A stretch of DNA of 64,000 nt, from assembly GCA_008802785.1 (NCBI GenBank), contig VUYT01000020.1:248001-312000 (forward strand), written 5' to 3'. The DNA is from Symmetrospora coprosmae (Eukaryota > Basidiomycota > Cystobasidiomycetes > Symmetrosporaceae). This document shows, in pieces, positions 49,960-63,608 of the stretch. Position 1 is the first letter of the stretch. The number at the start of each line of letters is the position of its first letter. The position numbers and the translations under genes are program-made. The notes under the pieces are model-generated. The model was given only the letters and a program-made list of their open reading frames with translations, was not told where the DNA came from and ran no database searches.

Positions 49960-52900
49960 TCAAGCTGCGCGTCGTCTGCCCAAGCACTCGACCCACGATG
50001 AGCCGCTCAAACTTTCCATCCTAACGACCCATGTTCGCGACCTGGTTGGGCAGCCATTACTAGAATCAGTGACGCTGCAACTGATACCACAGTAAGAAGG
50101 CATTGAACTCACAGCGTCACGGATAGCATCCGCCTTTTTGGCAGCAAGCTCATCTGCAACCTTTTTCGCTTCACGTTTGCTCATCTTCTCGTCTGGGCCT
50201 TGTGGGCGAGCATTGTGGACAGCAACAAGATGTGAAGGCTCGCGGGGGCTCGACGAGTGTATCGGCGTGTGGCTATGTGAAGTCGGAGGGCTAGTGTGGT
50301 GGCTCGGCGGGCTTCTAGCTAGCTGCCCTGCGTTAGAGACTTTTCGCGGTGCAGGAGCGATACTGATCGGAGTAGAGGAAACGGGAGCTACGGATGATGC
50401 ATCGCTGTTCGAGAAGGTCGCACCAGATGCTGAAGCCGAGGTGCTAGACTGCGGCGAAGACTTGGACGACGACGCTATCGGTATGGAAATAGGTGAGGCA
50501 ATCGTTTTCTTCGTTTCGGCTGGCGCCAATGCACTGGCGGAGCCAAAAGCTGGCGAAGGGACATGCGATTCTCTCAACGGAGTATTCGGCCGCGACGAGT
50601 CGCCTGCCTTCTTTCGATGCATGTCGGAGGAAGATAGCTTTTTCCCGCTAGCCTCGACAGCTAGACCCTTGGCGTGACTGTTGAATGACGCGCGTCTGTG
50701 CCCGCTGTCTGTCTGACCAGCTGGCTGACTGGCAGATGCGCGGCGCTCCCCTTGACGAGACCCAGAAGGCGCCGTCGTGCCTTTCTCCAGCCCGGATGAT
50801 GTTGACGGGCGCCTATCTGCAAGGCTCGTAGAGGTCGAGGCTGAAGGCCGCCTGCTTGCTTCGCGCGGTGCGGGTGCTGCAGCGGTTGCTGCCGCGGCAG
50901 CCGTTGCGTTGGCCGCGGAGGCTTTCCTTGACTGACTCGCCCCAGCAGCTGGCGGCGTGGGCACCACCTCAGCCTGTCCGGATCTTGCCTCAGGTTTGCT
51001 CTTATCCCGCTGGAAGGCACGCTTCCAGCTCTTCCGGGCAGAAGAGGCTTCATCCCCTGAGACTTCGGACGCCTCCGATTCGGCATCCGTAAGCGCTGAC
51101 GTGGCTTGCATGGAGGCCGAGGCGGCTGAAGAGCCCGTGCGGCTTGCGTTGGTCGTGCTGGTTTTGGCTGACTGAACGGAGAGAGACCGCTGTAGTGAAA
51201 GGGAGCTAAAGGCTGCTTCAGAAGTCCCAAGCGGTTGCGGGCTGGCTGCAGTCGTGACTATCGAGATGAAGCTGGTTTCGCCAGTGGGTGTCAAGGGTGG
51301 TGATGACGATGCGCGGGATTCAGATTGGCGGCGGCTGGCTGCAAGAGGGCATAAAGAGCGAGGAAACAGTCAGCTGTCCGCCACGCTTTCGGATCGCTTG
51401 CAAAGGGCACAGATCGGAGGAGAACACACAAACAGAGCGAGGCGATGGTCCTCTTGCGCCGCCTAACGGGAGTGTCCGCGACCGCTTCACTCCTCCTGGA
51501 CTCGTTTCCGGGCTGCCGCCACTGGCAGGCCCGGCTGGCCGGATTGTGTGTGCGGAGAGAGGCACATCGTCGTCATACAGGGGACTTCCGGCTCGTGCAC
51601 CCGTCTGAAGACGCGCCGGGATGGGTCCCGGATCAGCGGGAGAAGACGACATACTAGCCGGCTGTGAGTATGCTTGCTGCGGTTGAGCCGGATCCCAATA
51701 GGCAACTCCGACATTGGAGGCTGGCGGCGAGAGAGGCGTAGCGGTGCCTGACAAAGACTGAGTTGGCGTCCTCCCTTTCTTCAGCTTACGCGGCTGACGA
51801 TGTTCCCTCTCTTCCTTGTCCCGCTCCTTCTCCCTCTCCTTCTCCTTCTTCTCGCGCTCCTTTCTCGCCTCTCGCTCCTTCTCCTTGTCCTGCTTTGACA
51901 GTGGGACTGATTCAGCGGATGGGGCTACTTGAGCCTGCTGTTGCTGCTGATATGTCGGGTGCGACAGCGGGAAAGTAGCGGTCATGGGTCCGGCGGGAGC
52001 TCGAGCAGTCGAGACAGGGGCAGGGGCAGGGGTGGACCGTTCCTGCGAGACAGATTGTGAACGAGTGCTAATCTGCGGTTCGTCCGGATGCCGGGCTGGC
52101 GACGCATGCAAAGTCTGCAATGGCTGGCGAGCTGTGGCTGGCGGCGCTTGCTGGTACTGTGCGTAATGCTGCTGCGATTGCGACGCATGTCCTTGTGAAG
52201 TTGATGACTGCGGCTGGACGGCTGCGTATCCCACTGGCCGACTCTGGATTGGGTACTGCTGCACTGCCGGCTGCTGCTGCTGCAAATGCTGCGGTGGCGC
52301 ATGCTGATGCGCACTGGGTGCCGGCCCTTGCCCGTGTGCAGAGACCTGCGACGAGTTTCTCCCGCGAGAGGGGCCCATGCCTGACGGTGCCGCGCTAGAA
52401 GCCGGGCTGACTGGACTTGGCTCTGCGCTGCTCATCTGGCTTTCTGGCAGTGCGACGAAATGATCCTGATGATCGATCAGGAATTCAAGCACCTCCTGAT
52501 TGATCTTGATCTCGTCCTGCTTCCGCTGCAGCTCGGCAGTCACGAAGTTGGTGTGACTGCTCATAGCCCCGCTCGCTGACGTACTGGCAGACGAAGACGA
52601 AGACTCTGCTGTCGTGGAAGCCGCCATGTGAGGCGCCGAGGGATTTGACGGCGTCCGTGACATGCTGGGAAAGCTAGGCGGCGAGAAGGCCGCTGTTCCA
52701 GGCTCTTGCGAGTTCTCTCGCGTGCCATTGTTGGCGTGCTCTGACATCGGTATGGCGTCCGTTCGCCCGTGATGCGGCGGATTTGGAGCAATGAGAGCAT
52801 CCGGGCCCCGCAGGAGGCCTGGCTGGAAGACGACCGCCAGATTCGAGGCTGGCATGAGGTTCGTATCGCAGTTCCGGGCGAAGACGTTTAGGAGGTCGAG

Positions 52901-54134
52901 CACGTAGCAAAGGAGGTATTTCGATGATGATGGCAAGCTACCGATGAGTCGCTTGTACCGCTCCACGGACGCTAGAATCGCCTCATTATCCGTGACCTTA
53001 TCGAGAGGGGCTGTGAGTCCGCATAATAGCCCTCAGCGAATGGACCGACTAGTCAAGCGTGACTGTACGAGACCACTCACGCAAGGCGTTGCGGAAGTCG
53101 TCGTACAGCTCTGCGGGCACTACTGGCTCTGGCATCTGGTTCAGATACCGCCTGAGCACGCTCGCTGCGTCGTGTACGCTCCACGGACCCCACACGACAT
53201 CTCTGCCATACGATGGCGGGCGATCGAAGATGTCTTGGAGCTCTTTCATCCGCCTCGTCGACCCTGATATCCGGAACACGCCCTCGACGGTTGTGGCTGA
53301 GGTGGATAGCAAGTCGGCGTCAGTTTTGGAGACGGCAGCTGCAGAACAAGGCTTGCAGTTGCCATCACCTTTCTGCTTCAGGAAGAGGCCGCACTTGGCT
53401 ACCACTATCGGGATGTACCTTTGGGCAGATGCGCGGACGTGTCAGCCTAGCCGTCGACCCGTACAAGTTCTGCTGGCGCAGACTTACCCGTAGACCTGGC
53501 TGACCCCATCACTCCCGACCATGCTGATCGCGACGCCGGCGTACTTGAGGCTTTCTGTCAGGGGCACGCCAAAGACGAGGCGCCCTCCACCGAGACCTCC
53601 TGCGGTGAAGGTCGAATTTGTGGGCGATGTCTCGCTCTTTGCGCCGGTACTGCTGCCAGTGCCCCTCTCCTTCTCTTGCTGCTTTGTGAACTTGCCCCAC
53701 CACTCCTTGAGCGACTTCTTGGCTGCTGCCTGTGCTGCAGACGAGGTAGATGGGTCGACGGGGATAGTGGGGAGGCCGCCGTATCCGCTGGGAGACGGCG
53801 CCCCACTCCCACCCGGGGTACCACCGTTGTGGAAGCCTCCAGATGTGGGTGAGAGAATTGGTGGCTCTGGGTGGTTGTAGGCGTTGTAGTGGAACTGCTG
53901 GGACTGTACGTGCTGGTGGTGTGCGCCCGCCCCGGGACCATTGCCGTGGCCGTGCCCGTGGCCGTGCCCGTGGCCATGCTGGCGAGACGGGGACGACGAC
54001 AGCGATGCCGCATCTCGTGCTCCTGGTATGCTCTGAGAGTGTGCCATTGACGCTGTTGGTGCTGTTCCTGCAGCTCCCATTGCCGTCCCATTGCTGCCGC
54101 TGCCGCTGCTGGGAATGGCGGCGGGTGCAGTCAT
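49960..54134 (-). CDS. SAC7: Sac7-type RhoGAP
   Basis: Exons 54134-53488, 53418-53081, 53010-51430 and 51338-49960 give 1314 residues. Sac7-class GAPs stimulate GTP hydrolysis by Rho1 to control the cell wall and actin. Seen: a disordered N-terminus with a His-Gly repeat, KEWWGKFTKQQEKE, then the GAP domain: FGVPLTESLKYAGVAI, YGYIPIVVAKCGLFLK, VEGVFRISGSTRRMKELQ with the arginine finger, LRRYLNQMPEPVVPAELYDD, LLCYVLDLLNVFARN and MPASNLAVVFQPGLL. A second roughly 900-residue half is Ser/Pro/Gln-rich with an acidic-basic KEKEREARKEREKKEKER segment. The 3' end is uncertain: a GTGAGT donor at about 50115 with an acceptor followed immediately by TAA would remove the last 45 residues. Confidence 0.88.
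53944..53979. repeat. 12-bp tandem repeat encoding His-Gly
   Basis: Three imperfect units of about 12 bp (GTGGCCGTGCCC type) within the RhoGAP coding sequence encode alternating His-Gly residues. Confidence 0.7.
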
Positions 54135-55320
54135 TTCTGCGGGGTCGCTTCGTCAACTCCGCGGTCTGGCGAGGACAGCTGGACGAGCAGGAGCAGCTGG
54201 CTCTTGTGTATCCGTCTGCTGGACGATATAATCGCTGTGCTGTGCTCCTGTCCTCTCCTTCACTCTCGCATGTCCCCTTCTCCTGCCGGCGTCTGCGTGC
54301 GCTGTGCGATGGACTCGCTGGGCCTGCGTCGCCTTTCCCCCTTGTTGCAGCCGTGCGAAGACTGGCGAAACAGCACGGGTGCTATCGATGCGCTGCAGGT
54401 GAAGCGTGCTGGCTAGCCTGCTGCACAGTGTTGTCGGTCCCGACCACCTTTCGCTGGCTCTCCCTCCCTCTCGCCCTCTGCCCTACGCCCTTGCCGTTGC
54501 CCCTTGCTTCTGAGACGCCCGTATGGGCGATAGAGCGCTGCAGGACCGAGCAGCGCGGTGCACAGCAGCTGCAGGGCAGTTCAGCAATGATTTGACTGCT
54601 TCTCGCTCCTCCTGCTTTCTGGGCCTGATACGATGTCTATGTGCAGGAGGGCGAACGGCTTCGGCCTGCAAGAGCTTGAGCGCAAAGAGCGTCTACAGTA
54701 TCGGCGGTTGGGCCGCCAAACGAAGTCAACGGAATCCGTACACGCGTGAGGTAGTAACGCTGAGCGGGACAAGTGACATGGTGAGACCAGTCTGAAGTCT
54801 TGCTGCGACGAAGGCGACGCCGCACTAAAAGACCGGGCATGGCACTGTCCGAGGGTCCGCAAGTAAGCACTGTCACGATGAGGCAGCTGTCTAGTATTTC
54901 TGCGCTTCTACACCTGCAGTACAAGTACGCGCGGGTATGTAAGCGCGCGGTCCTGCCGACATGCAGAGTCTGATCTGGGTATTCGCTGCCGGAGGAAAAA
55001 AAGAGAGGGGAGTGTGAAATGATGTTTGCGTAGCTTGCCTGCTTAGTTGTCCCATAAAGGGCATATGATCGAGATCGTCAGTCAGTTGTAGTGCTCGTAT
55101 TGCCGTGAGACGCATGGTGCTTTGATAGTGTTAGATCGGTGCCAGGAGCTCGCTTGAGATCCTCAGAATGTTCGGCTGCCTTGAATCATCTATGTAGGGA
55201 CGGTCTACTCTTGCTACGACGGGTGCAGGGGTGTCGAACCGGCAGGCGCACATCATAGACTTTCCGGTCCAGCCGCGATGTCGTCTGCTATGGCACCTCT
55301 GTTCCACGCTGCTTTGCGTC
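54135..55320. other. 1.2 kb gene-free interval upstream of SAC7
   Basis: No ORF with coding character or known motif on either strand. The first part should hold the RhoGAP promoter and the far end the 3' flank of the orphan gene. I looked for a tRNA near 55200-55260 and found no convincing cloverleaf. Confidence 0.5.
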
Positions 55321-55824
55321 CTAGCGCTTGAAGATTGGGCGCTTGTTTAGGTTCTCAAGTTCGAGGCGATGCGAGAGCCATTCGTCCTTGTTTCCGCGCC
55401 AGGCGCTGAAAGGGAGGGGCTCGATACCTCTGATGTAGATCAACTGGCAACGTTCGTAGGCATATGGGTTCTGCGGACTGCGACACTTGGCCTTGACGCG
55501 AAACTGCGACTGACGGCCGAGCAGGCGTTTTGCCTGCTCCCTGTTCTGTCCGCGCAATACGTAGTTGCCACGATAAACGTGAGCAATGCCGAAATCTGGG
55601 CGGAAAGTGAGTTTGCCATCCCGAACCATGATCCGACCTTCGAGTTCATGATCGATGAACAATTCCATAGGGGCGAGAGGCGGGCCCTGTGGCGGTCCAG
55701 GTGATTCACTGCGCTCGCGCTGTCTCTCTGCGCTGATGCTCGTGCGCTCTCGTGATTGCGATCCGGTGGGTGACCTACCGCGTGATCTCTTGCCACCGAA
55801 TAGGCTCAAGAATGACATATCCAA
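55321..55824 (-). CDS. Orphan family protein A (tandem paralogue)
   Basis: A single exon of 167 residues, not recognised. The N-terminus is Arg/Ser-rich (residues 12-45). The C-terminal 115 residues match the next gene upstream: YRGNYVLRG at 84-92 against YHGKYKLKG, QAKRLLGRQSQFRVKAKC at 97-114 against QALHLLGGRARYRCQAVC, then a Q-x3-I/W-I-x-G stretch and KDEW at 146-149 followed by a RLE helix. No signal peptide or membrane segment. This looks like a small globular, perhaps beta-rich, domain. Paralogy to the neighbour is clear from motif order and spacing; function is unknown. Confidence 0.72.
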   Translation of the reverse strand: MDMSFLSLFGGKRSRGRSPTGSQSRERTSISAERQRERSESPGPPQGPPLAPMELFIDHELEGRIMVRDGKLTFRPDFGIAHVYRGNYVLRGQNREQAKRLLGRQSQFRVKAKCRSPQNPYAYERCQLIYIRGIEPLPFSAWRGNKDEWLSHRLELENLNKRPIFKR

Positions 55825-56342
55825 TGAACGCGTTGCGAAGTCGAAATGACAGTAGGAGCTCGAGCAGGTAACCGTCTAACTGACTGTACTTGGCGATGAG
55901 TGATGACAGGGGAGGGTTTGGGGCTGTCTTGCTATTCTTGAAGAATGAGTTGTTGTGCAGGAAGGAAAGGGAGAGGAGGCGCCGAGCGGCCCATCTTTAA
56001 TATGGAGGACAGCCTGGACCGCTCGACTCGGAGCAGGAGCAGGCGATGCAGGAACCGGGTTGAAAGGGGCGCGTCTTGAAAGGAGTGCTCAGCAGGCAGC
56101 ATCACAGCAGTACGTCAGGTGACTTTGCGAGTGCCTGCATCAGCTGCCTGGCATATAAAAGATTAACACCGCCAGGGCCAACTCAGGCGTCCGACGGAAC
56201 ATTGCAAGTGAGGACTCAGTTTTGCGTCGAGGAGGTACGGAAGAGCGGGCAAGTGGGATGACGGCCAGCATAGCAATCAGTCCAGCTGAAAAACTGTCAT
56301 AGCCTACATAGACGTGCAAATAGATGCGAAGCCGAGCTCCCC
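55825..56342. other. Spacer between orphan paralogues
   Basis: The spacer is 518 bp, with no gene. An AT-rich TTTAATATGG at about 55996 lies about 170 bp upstream of gene A and is a possible core promoter element on the minus strand. Confidence 0.4.
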
Positions 56343-57212
56343 TCAAAGCGTGAAAGTCGGCAGCTTCTCCAGTCTACTTTCGCTCCACTCATCCTTCCGC
56401 AAGCCTGCGAAGAAGTCGCGCTTGAAACCTTCGATCCACATCATCTGGTATGTGCCGGGGGTGTAGTCGGGCATGACTGTCGGAAGAGGTCCCTCGCACA
56501 CGGCCTGACAGCGGTATCTGGCACGCCCGCCCAGCAGATGAAGCGCCTGCCGGAGCAAATCGCCCTTCAGCTTGTACTTGCCGTGGTAAATCATGGCTGT
56601 GCTGCGGTATGGTAGGAAGATGACCTGGGTCTCGCCCGATGGCAGTGGCTCGTTCCGAAGCTCGCCGTTGATGTTGAAATGCAGCAACTGGTCGGGGCGA
56701 TGCGGGCAGACTGCAGGATACAGGGTGCTGCTCCGTGAAGGTCCTAACCTGTGTGGGTACTGGGTCGGGGTGGGCTGAGAACTTTTGGTTTCGACAGTGA
56801 CGTCGAAGCCACGCCGAACAGTCGGTCCGCGACCATCTTCCGGGCCTGAAGATGCTTTAGAGAGACCCCTCCTACCGCGACTGTTAATACTGTCTTTGCT
56901 TGAGGCCCGAGATTTGCTGACAAGTGTCGTAGCTCCACTTGCGCTAGATGGTGAGCGCTTCTCTGCACCGGAAGCGCCTCGAACAACCCTGACCATGGAA
57001 TCAGCGAGATGTCGACGTCCACGAGGTGCTCGCATATCGCTGGCGTCGCGACGTCTGCGCAAGGACGTCCAGGGCCAGAGAGGCATGAGCGTGTTTGAGG
57101 ATCTGGCTGGCGGATCTGGCTGAGGCCTGTGCGGAAGTGGTGCAGCAGGTGAGTGACCGACGTGGGGCAGACGGAGGCGCTCGTACTTGGGCAGCAACTC
57201 TGTGTATCTCAA
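56343..57212 (-). CDS. Orphan family protein B (tandem paralogue)
   Basis: One open frame of 289 residues from the ATG at 57212; a second ATG at 57086 (MPLWPWTSLRRRRD) would give 247 residues and resembles the short N-terminus of paralogue A, so the start is uncertain. Residues up to about 160 are Arg/Ser/Pro-rich and disordered. The conserved domain spans about 175-289: HFNINGELRN, IYHGKYKLKG at 208-217, LLGGRARYRCQAVC at 226-239, YQMMWIEGFKRDFFAGL and RKDEW at 272-276, ending LEKLPTFTL. Function unknown. It sits divergent from LPD1. Confidence 0.7.
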   Translation of the reverse strand: MRYTELLPKYERLRLPHVGHSPAAPLPHRPQPDPPARSSNTLMPLWPWTSLRRRRDASDMRAPRGRRHLADSMVRVVRGASGAEKRSPSSASGATTLVSKSRASSKDSINSRGRRGLSKASSGPEDGRGPTVRRGFDVTVETKSSQPTPTQYPHRLGPSRSSTLYPAVCPHRPDQLLHFNINGELRNEPLPSGETQVIFLPYRSTAMIYHGKYKLKGDLLRQALHLLGGRARYRCQAVCEGPLPTVMPDYTPGTYQMMWIEGFKRDFFAGLRKDEWSESRLEKLPTFTL

Positions 57213-59787
<2,575 letters not shown>

Positions 59788-60166
59788 AGCTCTTGCAGCA
59801 GAATCCCTGCACGAGGAATGGAGTGCGACATGCAGACAACTAGATAGGGTCACCGTTCCGTAATGTATGTAGGATTAGGCTGTGCACCCGCGACCAGTAA
59901 AAGCGTGTCTTCGATGGTGCAGGACAGCTTGACTCGGCCAGTCGCTGGAGGTTCACTATGCTATGCTCAGCGAATGTTGTGACTCTGCGAGCTCGCAACT
60001 CCGGCACTCATGCTGTGCTCGAGAGCGATGTCATCGCAGAGCTTTGGTGACACCGCCCGCCGGCTTCGAGAGCGGAGCGGAGGAGGCCGTCAAGAAAGAC
60101 GCGACCACTTCTTGTCCATCTTGCACCAGCAACAGCCACCCCAATTGAGCAGCAGTATCGCAGACT
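59788..60166. other. Intergenic region LPD1 to MARVEL-type gene
   Basis: The region is 379 bp, with short frames only; presumably the LPD1 terminator and downstream promoter. Confidence 0.4.
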
Positions 60167-61629
60167 ATGGGCATCAAGGACAAGCTCGCCAATATCGACG
60201 TGAGCGGTCTCACGAGCGTTTTCAAGCGCGACGACGACGGCGAGAACGATGGTCTCCGCGGAGGAAAGGGCGGCGGTGCCCACTCTGGGCTGGGCTACAC
60301 GAAGGATGGGGGACTCAGCCGGGGTCCCTGGCAGCGTTTCGACAGCGGCGATGGCTCGTCCAGCGATGGCGGCGTGGGCATGCTGCTGTACCTCACCCGT
60401 GGAAGCCAGGTGAGTGGGGTGATGTGGTCTGCGCTGAGAACGTCTGTCAACCTGCGCGCGTCACGCCCGTTGCTTGGTGCACGGGCCCCTTCCTTTGCCG
60501 GCTACGGTGGACTGACAGACAAGCGAATCCCCCATTCCCAGGTCTTCTGCCTCCTGGTCGCCCTCTTCATTGACGCGCACATGCTCACGGCCCAGAAGAA
60601 GTGGGATGTGGGTCCTAGCAGTCTGGTCGTGTTCTCACGTGAGCCCGCACTGTGCCTGAGTGGCGAACACGCACGTAGAGTACAGGAGGTGGTCTGACAC
60701 ATCGTCTGGACCTTCCCACGCGCAGTCTTTGTCCTCATACTGTCGGTGCTCAGCGCTGCCATGATGCTCCTGCTGCCCATCGTGCACGAGAAGACTGGCA
60801 AGATGCGAGACATCAGCCGCGGACTGCGCCAGCTGCGCCCAAGCTTCCTCATCAACGCCATCAATACCTCGCTGATGCTCATCATGGCGTGCGTGCTACT
60901 GCATCCTCATGTGCTCTCGTGTGCCTCCTCCGCTCACATGCTTAACTTCACTCCTGCTCTTCATACACACTCTACGCATCGCCTGCAGATTCACCCTGAC
61001 CATTTCCGCCAATTCGAAAGGGTGCAAGAATCCCGAGAACGATCCCAACGCCGAGAAGGAAGGCTACCTCGAGAACGGGCTGCCTGGATTCTGCCGGGAT
61101 AAGCGCGCTCTTACCGCCTTCCTCTGGCTTGCCTTCATATCCTGGCTAGTGTCCCTGGTGAGCACACCCGAGTGTCTCTTGTACTAACGACAGGTATACT
61201 AGATCTCCCAGCTGATGAGCAGCTCCGCTACAGTTCTTTACGCTCAAGGCTTGGCGGCGGTCCAGGTCCGCACCGACTATTCCCGCGTTCCGGCCGCCTG
61301 CGGAGGAAGAGGTCAAGGACGGCGGCTCAGACAGCGGTAATCTTGAATCGTCCGCACAGCGCTACGACTCTGTCCCCGAACCGCCAATGTCCATCCCATA
61401 CAACGCTTCGGCCTCGTCGCCCCTGAGTGGCTCGCCGTACGGCGTAGGCGGGTTCCAGGCGCATGCAGCAGCCAGGCAGAGCGGGACGTTCTACGAGGGC
61501 GGACGACCGTTCGATGACCCTACGCCAACAGGGTACGGCTCCTCTCCATACTCGAATCCGTACGAGAGCCAGGCGAGCCCTGCGTACGAGGATCCGTATG
61601 ACCGGATCCGCAGGGAGAGGGGCGCTTGA
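60167..61629 (+). CDS. Four-helix MARVEL-type membrane protein
   Basis: Exons 60167-60409, 60542-60638, 60726-60888, 60989-61157 and 61234-61629 give 355 residues. A Gly/Asp-rich cytosolic N-terminus of about 70 residues is followed by four hydrophobic segments (around MLLYLTRGSQVFCLLVALFI, FVLILSVLSAAMMLLLPIV, FLINAINTSLMLIMAFTLTI and ALTAFLWLAFISWLVSLFF). The loop between helices 3 and 4 has CKNPENDPNAEKEGY and two Cys. The arrangement and the Arg-rich exit (KAWRRSR) are those of fungal MARVEL proteins, which organise plasma-membrane or vesicle domains. The C-terminal 110 residues are Pro/Ser/Tyr-rich and soluble. No specific orthologue is recognised. Confidence 0.72.
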
Positions 61630-62086
61630 CGAACGCACGCCTTCGCCTCAGGAGTGGCAGTCTGCTCAATGTAGCGATAGCGCCAGGAAGTATTGCAGTC
61701 GCCTCGGAGTTGCAGCAGTGCTGAAAGTGCTGGAAGTTTATAAGTATACCTCAGTGTGAAGCCCTCTTGTGTGTATATGTTGCTTGCATCTGTCACATAT
61801 ACGCTGTACCATCGCTTTAGTCGCTGTTCACGGGCGCTCGCGCTCGGCTTCTTGCTCGCAATGTGTGTCGCAGTGGCGGTTCCGCCCGTATACGCGTCGC
61901 GCAGAGTGCGCCTTGCGCTTCACGGCTTTCCCCCGACCACCACCGTCCTCATAGCCCTATTCATTCGAAGCGCTTCACCGAGAGGTGAGATCTCTGATAT
62001 TCGACGTACGAAGTCATTCAGAGCGAGCAAAGTCTTGACGCAGAACCCGGCCCTTTAGGTTGATCCGTTGGCAAGCGGCCGCCAGG
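61630..62086. other. Intergenic region
   Basis: The region is 457 bp between two plus-strand genes. No gene, repeat or RNA recognised. Confidence 0.4.
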
Positions 62087-62404
62087 ATGCCACCCGTCAA
62101 TTCGGCCGCCTCGCAATACGCCAACTCGCGAGGGAGCAAGCTCGCGCTCGAAGACATCCTATGGGATCTAGATCACCTTCCATCCTCCTCCTCCGCTGCA
62201 GCCGTCGCAGCCACGCCGCACAACGATACGCTGCTGCCTGCAGAGCCTGACGATGTCGAGACCAGCCTGGCGGTATCACTGCGCTTGATAGAGGCGAGCA
62301 AGGCATTATTGGCTCAAGCCAATGTTCTGGACGACGTGCAGAAGCGGATGCAAGGATCAGAGGCGGGCCTGAAGGATGTCCGGGAGCGGCTACTGCAGGA
62401 TTGA
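62087..62404 (+). CDS. Small hypothetical coiled-coil protein
   Basis: A single exon of 105 residues starting MPPVNSAASQYANSRGSKLA. The first half is Ser/Ala-rich. The second half is a predicted amphipathic helix (DVETSLAVSLRLIEASKALL, then VLDDVQKRMQGSEAG and VRERLLQD) typical of small coiled-coil subunits of larger complexes such as kinetochore (DASH) or BLOC-type assemblies, but no signature decides this. Coding potential is supported by the clean helix heptads and lack of low-complexity frame drift. It is convergent with URA5. Confidence 0.5.
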   Translation: MPPVNSAASQYANSRGSKLALEDILWDLDHLPSSSSAAAVAATPHNDTLLPAEPDDVETSLAVSLRLIEASKALLAQANVLDDVQKRMQGSEAGLKDVRERLLQD

Positions 62405-62623
62405 CGGGCTAGACCCTGCTGAAGTAACGCCTTTACGATGTACACGGACGACTTGTTGTATGTACAACAGACATCCCAATTTGGGCCAGCGCGACCTCCG
62501 GTCCCACTTCGTGAGTGTCTGCCATCGTCTCTGCTCCCTCCGGTCTCATGCGCTGGCCTGCCAACGCTGATCTGGGCGTCCTGCCTGAACATCCTTGCAT
62601 GTCTGAGTTTCTCTCCCTTACGT

Positions 62624-63397
62624 CTAGACCACACCATACACAGACCGATACTCTTGCATTTGTGCCAGCTCCTTCTCGTAGCCGCCGCGCACTTTTAGGA
62701 ACTCGATGATGTCGAGCATGGTCGCCACGACGATGACGGGGACGCCGACCTCCTTCTCGACCTGCATGACTGCGCTCTCGTCACTTTCTCTGCCCTTTTC
62801 CTGCCTGTCGAGGCTCTCGGTGATGCCGACGAGATTCCCGCCGTTCGCCTTTATGATTTCGACAGCCTCGCGAATGGCGGTGCCCGCGGTGATGACGTCG
62901 TCGATGATGAGGATGCGCTTTCCTTTCAACTCTGCGCCTACGAGGCTGCCTCCTTCGCCGTGGTCTTTCGCCTCTTTGCGGTTGAAGGCGTACCCGACTT
63001 CGCGGCCGTAGGCGCGGCTCAGCTCCATTGCGACAATGGCAGCGAGCGGGATGCCCTTGTACGCCGGGCCGAAGAGGACGTCAAACTCGATCTTGGAGTC
63101 GACGATGGCTGCTGCGAAGGCCGAGCCGAGCGCGTAGAGCAACGAGCCCGTATTGAGCCTGCCCGCATTGAAAAAGTACGGGGAGGTCCGCCCAGACTTG
63201 AGCGTGAAGGAGCCGAAGAGCAGGGCCGAGGAGGATAGCGAGAGCGAGATGAGGGAGGCGGCGTAAGGCTTCAATGTAGATGAGCTCGACGAGGACGGGT
63301 CCGCGAGAGATTTGACGTGGAACGGTTCGGCAGACGCGGAAAGTGTCGAGTCGGAAGCCGGGACGACCTCGTGTGCGTTGGAAGTGGGTGCGGACAT
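62624..63397 (-). CDS. URA5: Orotate phosphoribosyltransferase
   Basis: A single exon of 257 residues. The enzyme joins orotate and PRPP to make OMP in pyrimidine synthesis. Seen: an N-terminal extension of about 40 Ser/Ala-rich residues, LFGSFTLKSGRTSPYFFNAG, FDVLFGPAYKGIPLAAIVAM, FNRKEAKDHGEGG (catalytic loop) and the PRPP-binding ILIIDDVITAGTAIREA, followed by GVPVIVVATMLDIIEFL. All active-site Lys, Asp and the PRPP motif are present. It is one of the few intron-free genes here. It shares a 211-bp divergent promoter with TAH18. Confidence 0.97.
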   Translation of the reverse strand: MSAPTSNAHEVVPASDSTLSASAEPFHVKSLADPSSSSSSTLKPYAASLISLSLSSSALLFGSFTLKSGRTSPYFFNAGRLNTGSLLYALGSAFAAAIVDSKIEFDVLFGPAYKGIPLAAIVAMELSRAYGREVGYAFNRKEAKDHGEGGSLVGAELKGKRILIIDDVITAGTAIREAVEIIKANGGNLVGITESLDRQEKGRESDESAVMQVEKEVGVPVIVVATMLDIIEFLKVRGGYEKELAQMQEYRSVYGVV

Positions 63398-63608
63398 GGT
63401 GCGCGAAGGGGAAGGAAGATTGTCTGCCTACGAATGGCAGATGGAGCTCTGGCTGTGTCGTTCTCTGTATGCAGGACGGTGCAAAAGAGCTGAGCTGAAC
63501 GGAGCGCAACGTGACCAGACTCGATCGAGGAGGGACAGAGGTGGACGCTGAAGGAGGATCACCGACAAGCTCTCTCTCTTCTCTGTACAGCATCTAGTCC
63601 ATCTAGTC

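Noticed and set aside
55190-55265. Possible tRNA (a GGTGTCGAACC-like stretch)
   Set aside because: I could not pair acceptor, D and anticodon arms, and there is no matching A box at the right distance.
56150-56165. TATAAAA on the plus strand between the orphan paralogues
   Set aside because: Both flanking genes are on the minus strand and no plus-strand gene starts downstream of it.
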